From Cryobacterium sp. SO2 (GTDB taxonomy: Bacteria > Actinomycetota > Actinomycetes > Actinomycetales > Microbacteriaceae), in contig NZ_CP117849.1 of assembly GCF_026151165.2 (NCBI RefSeq), positions 2,852,001 to 2,916,000 on the forward strand: a stretch of 64,000 bases of DNA, written 5' to 3'. Below are positions 8,460 through 15,970 of the stretch, in pieces. Position 1 is the stretch's first letter. Each line of letters opens with the position of its first letter. The position numbers were made by a program, and so were the translations under genes. The notes beneath the pieces are model-generated. The model saw only the letters and a program-made list of their open reading frames with translations. It was not told the origin of the DNA and searched no databases.

Positions 8460-11396
8460 ATGGCACTGGGATCGTCCGTCGCCGGCCCCCAGCCCATCCC
8501 GGCCGCGCCCACCGACCCCGACCAGGCCGCCGAGATTCGCTGGCCACTCGGGATGCCCGCCGAGCTCGCCGGGCAACTCCCGCCCGTGCCCGCCGGCAGC
8601 GGGGTGATCATCCGCGGGCTCGACCACCGAGTGCTCGGCGCTAACGCCCAAGCGGTCAGACTGCTGCACCTCACCTGGGACGAGTTGCTCGCCAGCTCCG
8701 CCGATGACCCGCGCTGGAAACCCCTCGACGAGCAGGGCCTGCCGATCGCACTCGACCACCGTCCCAGCGCCGTGACGATGCGCACCGGCCATGGCGTTGA
8801 CGACAGCCTCCTGGGTGTGACACTGCGCAGCCCGGGCGATGCTCCTGACCGTCTGATCTGGCTGAGCGTGAGCACTGGCCTGACCACCGGTGGGAGTGGA
8901 GCGCCCCTGGCCACCGTCACCGTGTTCGCCGATGTGACCGAGACCCCGCGCGGTCGGAGCGCCACCGACCGGGTCCTCGCCAGCTACCGCGACCTCGGCG
9001 ACAACGTCACCGATTTCGTGCTGCGCACCACCACGCTCGGCACCATCGAGTGGGCTTCCCCTTCCGTCACAGCGGCCACCGGCTGGCCGCTGGCCGCGGT
9101 GATCCAGCACGTGTCGACGGAATTCCAGCACCCCGACGACACGGCGACAGCCCGCGAGCTCATGGACCGCCTCCTCGCCGGCGACCGCGCCCAGGGCCGC
9201 TACCGAGTGCTCTGCGCCGACGGCAGCTATCGCTGGTTCGTGGTCTCATCCGGGCCCATCATCGCCGGCGACGGACGAGTGACCGGCGGCGTGCACGGCT
9301 TCACCAGCATTGACGCCCTGGTCGACGCCGAGCTGACCGCCGAGGCCGAGCGGGGCATCCTGCGGGAGTCCGAGCGGCAGTACCGCCTGCTGGCGGAGAA
9401 CGCCTCCGACGTCGTGCTCATGATCGGCATCGACGACAGAATCGCCTGGGTCTCGCCGTCGGCGGTGGAGCTGCTGGGCTGGAGCCCCGACGCCCTCGTC
9501 GGACAATCCTCCCTGTACCTCATCCACCCCGACAATGTCACCGACGTGCTGCAGACCCGGGATGCGTTCTCCGACGGGATGCTGCAGCTGGCCCCGTTCC
9601 AGGTGCAGCGCAAGACCGGCGAGCACCGCTGGATCTCCGCGTCGATCCGCGAAGTGCGGGACCCCGACGGCGACCTCATCGGCCGGGTGGTCTCCCTGCG
9701 CGACGTGCACGAGGAGACCCTCGCCCGGCAGGCCCTCGAGGCGTCGGAGACGATGTTCCGCGCGGTGCTGACATCGTCGTCGACGGGCATGATCCTCTGC
9801 GACCTGACCGGGCGCATCCAGGTGGTGAATAAGGCGCTGTGCCGGATGCTGCACCGGGACGAGGCAGGGCTGCTGGGCCGGTCAACCGACGATCTGGTGC
9901 ATCCGGCCGACCGAGCCGCCCTGGCGCAGGCGCGTGCCACGACCATCGCTGCCGACGGCTCGGCGTCGACCATCGAGCTGCGGTTGATCCGGGCGGACGG
10001 CGTGATCATCTGGGCGCGGCGGTCCTCGTCGCTGATCCGCAATGCTGCCGCCGCACCGGACCGCCTGGTCGTACAGCTCGAAGACGTGACGACCGAGCAC
10101 GAGGCACGCGAGGAGCTGCGCGTGCAGGCGTTCAACGACCGGCTCACCGGGATGCATAACCGGGCCTGGATCCTCAACGCGCTGGAGCTGGACCTCGACC
10201 AGGCCCAGCGCTCAGGGGGCACGGTGGGCGTGCTGTTCATCGACCTCGACAACTTCAAGCTCGTGAACGACTCGCTCGGCCATGCGGCCGGCGACGAGGT
10301 GCTGGCCGAGATCGCCGAGCGGATGATGGGCGCGATGCGACCGCAGGACCGGGTGGGCCGGTTCGGCGGCGACGAGTTCGTCGTGGTCGTGCCCGACGGT
10401 CACGACCCCGCGGAGGTGGAGCGGGTGGCCGAGCGCATCGCCACGGCCCTGGGCACCGAGCTCACCATCGAAGGACACCGCATCATGCCCACGGTGTCGA
10501 TCGGGATCGCCCTCTCCACGCCGGAGTCCACCGCCGCCAGCCTGCTCCGCGACACCGACTCCGCGTTGTTCCGCGCTAAGAAAAGCGGCCGGGCCCGTTG
10601 GCAGTTCTTCGACGCCACCATGCATTCCCAGGCCATGACCCGGCTCACCATCGAAGACGAGATCCGCACATCGTTGCTGGCCGGCGACTTCGTGGTGCAC
10701 TACCAGCCCATCGTGGCCCTCGCCGACCGCAGTGTGGTCGGCTACGAGGCGCTGGTGCGCTGGAAGCATCCGCACCGCGGCCTGCTGGCGCCGGCCGAGT
10801 TCCTCGCCGTCGCCGAGGAGTCCGGGCTGGTCGTGGGCATCGGCCGGGCCGTGCTCGACCAGGTCTGCGCGGTGCTGGCGGCGCATCCGGATGCCGCGGG
10901 CACGATCAGCGTCAACGTGTCGGCCGTCGAACTGGCGCACGAGGAGTGGGCCGAGAGGTTCCTGGCCACCGTGCACCGGCACGGGGTGGACCCGTCCCGC
11001 CTGGTCGTGGAGGTCACCGAAACCGCGGTGCTGTCGCTGCGGTCCCACACCGTGGGCAGCGTGACCGCCCTGCGCGACCGAGGTGTCGGCCTGCACGTGG
11101 ACGACTTCGGCACCGGCTTCTCGTCGATCTCGGTGCTGCGCGACCTGCCCGTCACGGGCCTCAAGCTCGACGCCAGCTTCGTGGCCGGCCTCGGGTCCGC
11201 CCCCGGTGAGGATGCACCCGTCGACGGGCACGGCGACGGCCTCGCCGCCGGTCTGGCCGGCCTGGTGGCGCACCTCGGTCTCACCGGCGTGGCCGAGGGC
11301 ATCGAGACCGACGCGCAGGCCGAGACCCTTCGCCGGCAGGGCTGGCAGCACGGCCAGGGCTACCTCTTCGGCCGCCCCGCTCCCTGGCCCGTCTGA
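8460..11396 (+). CDS. Multi-PAS diguanylate cyclase/phosphodiesterase (GGDEF-EAL)
   Basis: A 978-residue soluble cyclic-di-GMP enzyme. About four PAS sensor domains fill residues 30-545 (PAC-like WISASIREVRDPDGDLIGRV is visible in the third). A GGDEF domain follows with an intact GGDEF active loop near residue 636 (RFGGDEFVVV), then an EAL domain starting with EALVRW near 763. The EAL catalytic set looks complete: NVSAVEL, EVTETAV, DDFGTGF, KLDASF, GVAEGIET. The protein can therefore in principle both make and degrade c-di-GMP. There are no membrane segments, so the PAS domains read a cytosolic signal. ATG 8460 follows GGGGCAC. Confidence 0.95.
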   Translation: MALGSSVAGPQPIPAAPTDPDQAAEIRWPLGMPAELAGQLPPVPAGSGVIIRGLDHRVLGANAQAVRLLHLTWDELLASSADDPRWKPLDEQGLPIALDHRPSAVTMRTGHGVDDSLLGVTLRSPGDAPDRLIWLSVSTGLTTGGSGAPLATVTVFADVTETPRGRSATDRVLASYRDLGDNVTDFVLRTTTLGTIEWASPSVTAATGWPLAAVIQHVSTEFQHPDDTATARELMDRLLAGDRAQGRYRVLCADGSYRWFVVSSGPIIAGDGRVTGGVHGFTSIDALVDAELTAEAERGILRESERQYRLLAENASDVVLMIGIDDRIAWVSPSAVELLGWSPDALVGQSSLYLIHPDNVTDVLQTRDAFSDGMLQLAPFQVQRKTGEHRWISASIREVRDPDGDLIGRVVSLRDVHEETLARQALEASETMFRAVLTSSSTGMILCDLTGRIQVVNKALCRMLHRDEAGLLGRSTDDLVHPADRAALAQARATTIAADGSASTIELRLIRADGVIIWARRSSSLIRNAAAAPDRLVVQLEDVTTEHEAREELRVQAFNDRLTGMHNRAWILNALELDLDQAQRSGGTVGVLFIDLDNFKLVNDSLGHAAGDEVLAEIAERMMGAMRPQDRVGRFGGDEFVVVVPDGHDPAEVERVAERIATALGTELTIEGHRIMPTVSIGIALSTPESTAASLLRDTDSALFRAKKSGRARWQFFDATMHSQAMTRLTIEDEIRTSLLAGDFVVHYQPIVALADRSVVGYEALVRWKHPHRGLLAPAEFLAVAEESGLVVGIGRAVLDQVCAVLAAHPDAAGTISVNVSAVELAHEEWAERFLATVHRHGVDPSRLVVEVTETAVLSLRSHTVGSVTALRDRGVGLHVDDFGTGFSSISVLRDLPVTGLKLDASFVAGLGSAPGEDAPVDGHGDGLAAGLAGLVAHLGLTGVAEGIETDAQAETLRRQGWQHGQGYLFGRPAPWPV

Positions 11397-11420
11397 GGAG
11401 TCCTCCCGGCCCCGCCCGGC

Positions 11421-11822
11421 CTATCCGTCGAACCGGACCCGGCTCCGTTCGATCTCGGCCCGATGGTCCTGGGTCCACTGGATGAACGCCCGCACCGGCT
11501 CGCGAAGAGTGTCACCGAGCCCCGTGAGCTCGTATTCCACCCGGGGCGGGGACTCCGGGTAACTGATGCGGGTGACCAGGCCGTCCCGTTCGAGGGCGCG
11601 CAGGGTGCGGGTGAGCATCCGGTGCGAGATGCCCTCGACGGCGACCATGAGATGGCCGAACCGCACCGGGCCATCGTTCAGCGCGCGGATCACCGGCATC
11701 GACCAGCGATCGCCGGTCATCGTGAAGACGTCCCGCACGAGAGAGCGGATGGCCGGAACCGCACACTGCGTCTCCAGCTCGGTGTCGAACGTGACACCAG
11801 TTTCTGCGGGCACAACCGTCAT
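11421..11822 (-). CDS. HxlR-family transcriptional regulator
   Basis: A 133-residue winged-helix DNA-binding protein: CAVPAIRSLVRDVFTMTGDRWSMPVIRALNDGPVRFGHL...ISHRMLTRTLRALERDGLVTRISYPESPPRVEYELTGLG is the classic HxlR/MarR-like pattern. A cysteine near residue 19 aligns with the redox or electrophile-sensing Cys used by YodB/HypR-type members. It is divergent from the FMN reductase at 11958, which HxlR proteins commonly control, so it probably represses that gene and itself from the shared 135-bp gap. Confidence 0.9.
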   Translation of the reverse strand: MTVVPAETGVTFDTELETQCAVPAIRSLVRDVFTMTGDRWSMPVIRALNDGPVRFGHLMVAVEGISHRMLTRTLRALERDGLVTRISYPESPPRVEYELTGLGDTLREPVRAFIQWTQDHRAEIERSRVRFDG

Positions 11823-11957
11823 GGCGGGTTTCTTCCCTTCGTGTGCGTCACGCACGTCAAAGTGCGGGACTCGGAGCAGGACTAAAACCGCGGTGAAACC
11901 GCTTCCCGGTACTGACAACGCCCAATATGCACGTTTAGTTCCCAAGGAGAAGAACCT

Positions 11958-12539
11958 GTGACCAAGATCGCCATCATTCTCGGCAGCACCCGCCCCGGAC
12001 GCAACGGAGAGGCCGTCGCCACCTGGGTGCGCGATATCGCCGCACGCCGCAGCGACGCCGAATTCGAGCTCGTGGACCTCGCCGAGTTCCCGCTCCCGCA
12101 CTACGACGAGCCGATGCCGCCGTCGATGGGCGTGTACACGAACGACCACAACAAGTCGTGGTCGGCCAAGATCGCCGAGTTCGACGGCTACGTGTTCGTC
12201 ACGCCCGAATACAACCACTCCACCTCCGGGGTGCTCAAGAACGCCATCGACTACCTGTACACGGAATGGAACAACAAGGCGGCCGCGTTCGTGAGCTACG
12301 GCGGTGTCGGCGGCGCGCGCGCCGTCGAGCATCTGCGGCTGATCGCCTCCGAGCTGCAGCTCGCCACCGTGCGCGGCCAGGTCGCGATCTCCCTGATGAC
12401 CGAGTTCAAGAATTACTCGGAGTTCACGCCGAACGACTACCTGCTTCCCCAGGTCGACACCATGCTCGACCAGTTGGTGTCCTGGTCGAAGGCGCTCGAG
12501 CCGCTGCGCGCGTCAGGCTCGGAGCAGGCTGCCGCCTAG
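11958..12539 (+). CDS. NADPH-dependent FMN reductase (flavodoxin-like quinone/azo reductase)
   Basis: A 193-residue cytosolic flavoprotein. The N-terminal TKIAIILGSTRPGRNGEAV is the phosphate-binding loop (GSTRxxR) for FMN, and VFVTPEYNHSTSGVLKNAIDYL is the second FMN signature (PEYNxSxPxxLKNAIDY). Members reduce quinones, azo dyes or chromate with NADPH and protect against electrophiles. The GTG start at 11958 has AAGGAGAAG six bases before it. The divergent HxlR gene is the likely regulator. Confidence 0.93.
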   Translation: MTKIAIILGSTRPGRNGEAVATWVRDIAARRSDAEFELVDLAEFPLPHYDEPMPPSMGVYTNDHNKSWSAKIAEFDGYVFVTPEYNHSTSGVLKNAIDYLYTEWNNKAAAFVSYGGVGGARAVEHLRLIASELQLATVRGQVAISLMTEFKNYSEFTPNDYLLPQVDTMLDQLVSWSKALEPLRASGSEQAAA

Positions 12540-12586
12540 CGCCGCATCCACGCCGGCCGCCGCACCACGCGGGTCAGGCGCCGCGT

Positions 12587-12650
12587 TGCGCGGGCACGGC
12601 GCCGTTACGCGGGTGGCGCGCCACCCGCGTAGCGGCGCCTCGCCCGCGCA
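12587..12650. repeat. 64-bp palindromic intergenic element, copy 3
   Basis: Core GCGGGTGGCGCGCCACCCGC is a perfect 20-bp palindrome. Both arms carry GGCGCC. A partial extra left arm (about 12566-12583) precedes it, as though a second copy had been truncated. Lies between two rightward genes. Confidence 0.9.
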
Positions 12651-12779
12651 TCGCTTGGGAGCGCCATCACCAGCCTCAGTTCCGCTCCCAATCCTGTGCG
12701 TTTGGCTGTTCGTGCCATGCTTGTCGGGCGGGGACGCGATCCAATCGCATCGTTGAGCCACGATCAGAGGAGGGCAAGT

Positions 12780-13652
12780 TTGCCTGACAAGACGAAACGC
12801 TCGGGATGGCTCGTTGGCGCGCAAGTCATTGGTTTTGCGGCGGCCACTATCGCATCGATTATTGCCATAGGTGCCTGGCTACCCGATGCGATCGAAAATG
12901 TCTTCCCTCGGCAACCCCTGTACGCAAAATTGGCAGCAATTCACGTGGGATATGCGGAGGACTTCCTCGTCGAATCCCTCGGCACTCCGACAACCACGAC
13001 ACCGTTGTCGGGCGATCTCGGCTGGAGACAGCTTGTATTCATCCGTGATGAATTCGCGGTTGGCGCGACTATTAACGATGCCGATCAGATTGTCATCTAC
13101 TCCGTGCTGTCTTGTAGTCCCGACTTCGAGCCCACGTTCACTGCGCCCGATTCGCGGACCATCCAACTTCCAGCCGGCAATCTAGCCTCTACAGGCGCCT
13201 CGGATGCCGCGGTTGAGAGTGATCGATCGCTGGTCTACATCACAGGCGGGACTGGTGGATCCATCGATCAGCTAGTGGAGTTGGGCGGCCCCTCCAGCTT
13301 CGCTACGCGCGAACAGTCGTACCTTCTCGGGGTGAGCGCAGACTGCGGCTCGGTCCGTTTCTTCGAGCCGCAAGGCGAGTCGTCCTACACTGGTTTCGCA
13401 TCAGATGGGCCCGGGAGGCTCCAGGAATACCGCCGTGACACTCCTCCGAATTTCTACACCGAGATCGCAGCGCTGCCATTCCCACTGATTCAACGGACAG
13501 GGTTGCCCTACGCGTTCAACGAAGTGGGCAGTCTCGAATTCTTCCCTAACGGCGAGGCAGAAGAAAGCATCGCTACGACCGCAACGATCTGGCGGTGGGA
13601 CCTCCCTCCTAGTTGGGCCCGGAAGGCCGGGTACACCCCTGCTGAAGATTGA
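12780..13652 (+). CDS. AT-richer membrane-anchored protein of unknown function
   Basis: A 290-residue protein with one N-terminal membrane helix (about residues 8-32, WLVGAQVIGFAAATIASIIA) and a large extracytoplasmic or cytosolic domain with Cys pairs. The start is taken as TTG 12780 because AGAGGAGG ends six bases before it; no ATG or GTG is better placed. The gene is visibly poorer in G/C and uses rarer codons than its neighbours, which suggests recent acquisition. The layout (TM, then IHVGYAEDFLVESLGTP, LVFIRDEFAVGATINDADQIV) resembles proteins annotated as ETEC_3214-domain, but this is a weak impression. Confidence 0.7.
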   Translation: MPDKTKRSGWLVGAQVIGFAAATIASIIAIGAWLPDAIENVFPRQPLYAKLAAIHVGYAEDFLVESLGTPTTTTPLSGDLGWRQLVFIRDEFAVGATINDADQIVIYSVLSCSPDFEPTFTAPDSRTIQLPAGNLASTGASDAAVESDRSLVYITGGTGGSIDQLVELGGPSSFATREQSYLLGVSADCGSVRFFEPQGESSYTGFASDGPGRLQEYRRDTPPNFYTEIAALPFPLIQRTGLPYAFNEVGSLEFFPNGEAEESIATTATIWRWDLPPSWARKAGYTPAED

Positions 13653-13739
13653 GTCGTGGCCCTTCTCGATCCGCTTCTGACTGGCGACGAGCAGACCACC
13701 GCCGAGCGATTCGCGGGGCCGCTGACGGATGTAGGAGCG

Positions 13740-14243
13740 TCACCCGTCGGTCTCGTCGCCCGCCGGGCCGAGCTGTCCCTGGCCGCGCAGCTCCTGCGCC
13801 AGGGCATCCAGCACCGGCAGTTGACCGCGCACCAGCTTCACCCGGGCCTCCGGCAGGCCCACCCAGCGGGCATCATCGACCTCGGCGAACTCCTGCAGCC
13901 GGCCAGACCCCTTCGGCCATTCCAGCTGGAACGTGTTGCTCACCACCCGCTCCACGGTGAAGTCGGCCTCCGCCGCGAACACCGTCACGAGCTTGCCGGA
14001 CGGCTGCCGGAACTCCCCCAGCCGGAGGTACTCCACGTCGGGGGCCGGCACCCCGATCTCTTCCTCGAACTCGCGCCGGGCCGCGGCGAACGGGTCCTCG
14101 CCCGGCTCGTACTCCCCCTTCGGGATCGACCAGGCCGCCGCATCCTTGTGTGCCCAGAACGGGCCGCCCATGTGCGCGATCCACACCTCCGGCACCCCCG
14201 CCGTGCGCCGATACAGCAGGATGCCCGCGCTGCGTACTGGCAT
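13740..14243 (-). CDS. NUDIX hydrolase
   Basis: A 167-residue cytosolic pyrophosphohydrolase. The NUDIX box is seen as GEYEPGEDPFAAARREFEEE followed by IGV (GX5EX7REUXEEXGU), and the helper strand SIPKGEY precedes it. The substrate is a nucleoside diphosphate linked to another group; the short size and the PFWAHKDAAAWSIPKGE opening are typical of members that clean up dinucleoside polyphosphates or oxidised nucleotides. ATG 14243 follows AGGGGAG. It converges on the AT-rich gene. Confidence 0.92.
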   Translation of the reverse strand: MPVRSAGILLYRRTAGVPEVWIAHMGGPFWAHKDAAAWSIPKGEYEPGEDPFAAARREFEEEIGVPAPDVEYLRLGEFRQPSGKLVTVFAAEADFTVERVVSNTFQLEWPKGSGRLQEFAEVDDARWVGLPEARVKLVRGQLPVLDALAQELRGQGQLGPAGDETDG

Positions 14244-14386
14244 CGGCTCCCCTTTCGAGACCGATCTTGGCCGTTCTCGCGGGCCGGTGCAACGCCGGTG
14301 CCCGTAACTGATCGCGCAGCGCCATCCGCTGGTCGGCAGGTCCAGCGCTTCGGCTCGTCACAAGCATCCGGGCCGCCCAACTGGGC

Positions 14387-14450
14387 TACGCGGGCAACAC
14401 GCCGCTGCGCGGGTGGCGCGCCACCCGCGAAACGGCGCCGCACCCGCGCA
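14387..14450. repeat. 64-bp palindromic intergenic element, copy 4
   Basis: Lies in the 434-bp gap 14244-14677 between two leftward genes. Together with 44 following bases it forms a 108-bp direct repeat with copy 5 (14387-14494 and 14536-14643, separated by 41 bp); the bases after the core are identical in both. Confidence 0.92.
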
Positions 14451-14535
14451 ACGCAAATCCCGCGCATCCGCCCCCGGCCCGCGCCAGCGCGGCCGCGCGC
14501 CCCTGCACTCACGCGCGGGGCGGCCCCAACCGAGG

Positions 14536-14599
14536 TACGCGGGTCACGCGCCGCTGCGCGGGTGGCGCGCCACCCGCGAAACGGCGCCGCACCCGCGCA
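14536..14599. repeat. 64-bp palindromic intergenic element, copy 5
   Basis: Second member of the 108-bp direct repeat described for copy 4. The perfect core GCGGGTGGCGCGCCACCCGC is kept, and the shared 3' flank begins ACGCAAATCCCGCGCATCC. No gene is seen in the remainder of the gap. Confidence 0.92.
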
Positions 14600-14677
14600 A
14601 CGCAAATCCCGCGCATCCGCCCCCGGCCCGCGCCAGCGCGGCCACGCACCCGCCCGCGACGGATGCCGGCGCCCAGC

Positions 14678-15970
14678 TCAGAACGCGGCCACACGCCCCC
14701 GCGCCGAGACAAGCAGCACCAGCACGACCACCACGGCCATCACGGCCGCTCCCCAGTACGCGACCACGAGGATGCCGCCGCCCGCGATGATGACACCGCC
14801 GGCCAGGGCGCCCAGGCCGGTTCCGAGCGCGATCACCGAGGAGTTCAGCGCCACCACGAGCTGCCCGTGCCGGCCGGCCAGGCCCAGCAGGATCCCCTGC
14901 AGCGGCGAGTTCGCCGCCCACGCCGCGAAGCCCCAGGCGGCGAAGACCAGCCCGGCGCCCCACACCGAACGGCTCGCCACCGGCAGCAGCACCAGGGCGA
15001 TGCCGCACACGGCAAAGCTGAGCCAAAGCGTGCGGGCGGCGCCCCAGCGGTCCGCCATTCGCCCGCCCACGATGTTGCCGAGCACCCCGGCCGCGCCGTA
15101 ACAGAGCAGCAGCAGGCTCAGGCCGATGCCGTCCACCCCCGACATCGCAGTGAGCAGCGGCGACGCGTAGGTCTGCACCATGAGCGCCGCGGCGGTCTCG
15201 AGCATCGACACGAGCAACACCACGAGCACGATCGGCGACGGCCAACCGCGGCCGGGCCGGGCCACGATCGCCGCCTCGAGCAGCTGCCGGGACGGCCGCG
15301 GCACGAGCGTGAGCACGGCCACGAACGCCACCACCGCGAGTCCCGCGGTGAGCGCGTAGACGCCGCGGTAGCCGAGCACCGGGCCGAGCAGGTTGCCCAC
15401 CGGCGCCGCCACCACCGTGGCCGTGGTGAGCCCGCCGAACACCGTCGCCAGCGCCCGGCCGCGCTCCCCCGGCGCCGCCAGCCGAGAGGCCAGCACCGTG
15501 GCGGTGGGCGTGAACCCGCCCGCGGCGAAAGCGGCCAGACCGCGCAGAAGCGCCACGGTGTCGTAGTCCTCGGCGAACGCTGTGCCCACGCAGGCCAGCG
15601 CGAACAGCGCCAGCGCAGTGAGCATCAGCAGTCGACGCGGCAGCCGGTTGCCCGCCAGTGCCACGAGCGGCGTCGTCACCGCATAGGTGAACCCGTACAC
15701 ACTCACGAGCCGGCCGATCTCCGGCACGGTCACACCCAAGTCGGCCGACATGGTCGGCAGCAGCCCGGTGACGATGTTCGAGCCGAACCCGATCGCGAAG
15801 GTGCCCAGCGCCAGCGGCCAGAGCCGGGGGCGGCTGCGCGCCGCGGATGCCGGCCCGCCGGCCTCGGCGTTCACTCGCGTGTCCGGGGTGCTCGCGGACG
15901 ATGCCGGCTCAAGGCCCGACACGGGCAACGGCTGGGTGCTCGGGTGCGCCGGCAGTACCGCGTCAGGCAC
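14678..15970 (-). CDS. MFS transporter, last gene of the allophanate operon
   Basis: A 430-residue (if GTG 15970 is used) AraJ/SotB-like major facilitator with twelve hydrophobic segments. The MFS loops are clear (ALAGNRLPRRLLML after TM2; GGRMADRWGAARTL after TM8). Start choice is uncertain: GTG 15970 overlaps the AtzF stop by 8 bp, whereas several GTGs further upstream sit inside the 18-bp repeat that codes for the AtzF tail. Its position behind allophanate hydrolase suggests export or uptake of a pathway metabolite. AraJ-like proteins are often efflux pumps, so removal of a toxic intermediate is as likely as import. Confidence 0.82.
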   Translation of the reverse strand: MPDAVLPAHPSTQPLPVSGLEPASSASTPDTRVNAEAGGPASAARSRPRLWPLALGTFAIGFGSNIVTGLLPTMSADLGVTVPEIGRLVSVYGFTYAVTTPLVALAGNRLPRRLLMLTALALFALACVGTAFAEDYDTVALLRGLAAFAAGGFTPTATVLASRLAAPGERGRALATVFGGLTTATVVAAPVGNLLGPVLGYRGVYALTAGLAVVAFVAVLTLVPRPSRQLLEAAIVARPGRGWPSPIVLVVLLVSMLETAAALMVQTYASPLLTAMSGVDGIGLSLLLLCYGAAGVLGNIVGGRMADRWGAARTLWLSFAVCGIALVLLPVASRSVWGAGLVFAAWGFAAWAANSPLQGILLGLAGRHGQLVVALNSSVIALGTGLGALAGGVIIAGGGILVVAYWGAAVMAVVVVLVLLVSARGRVAAF

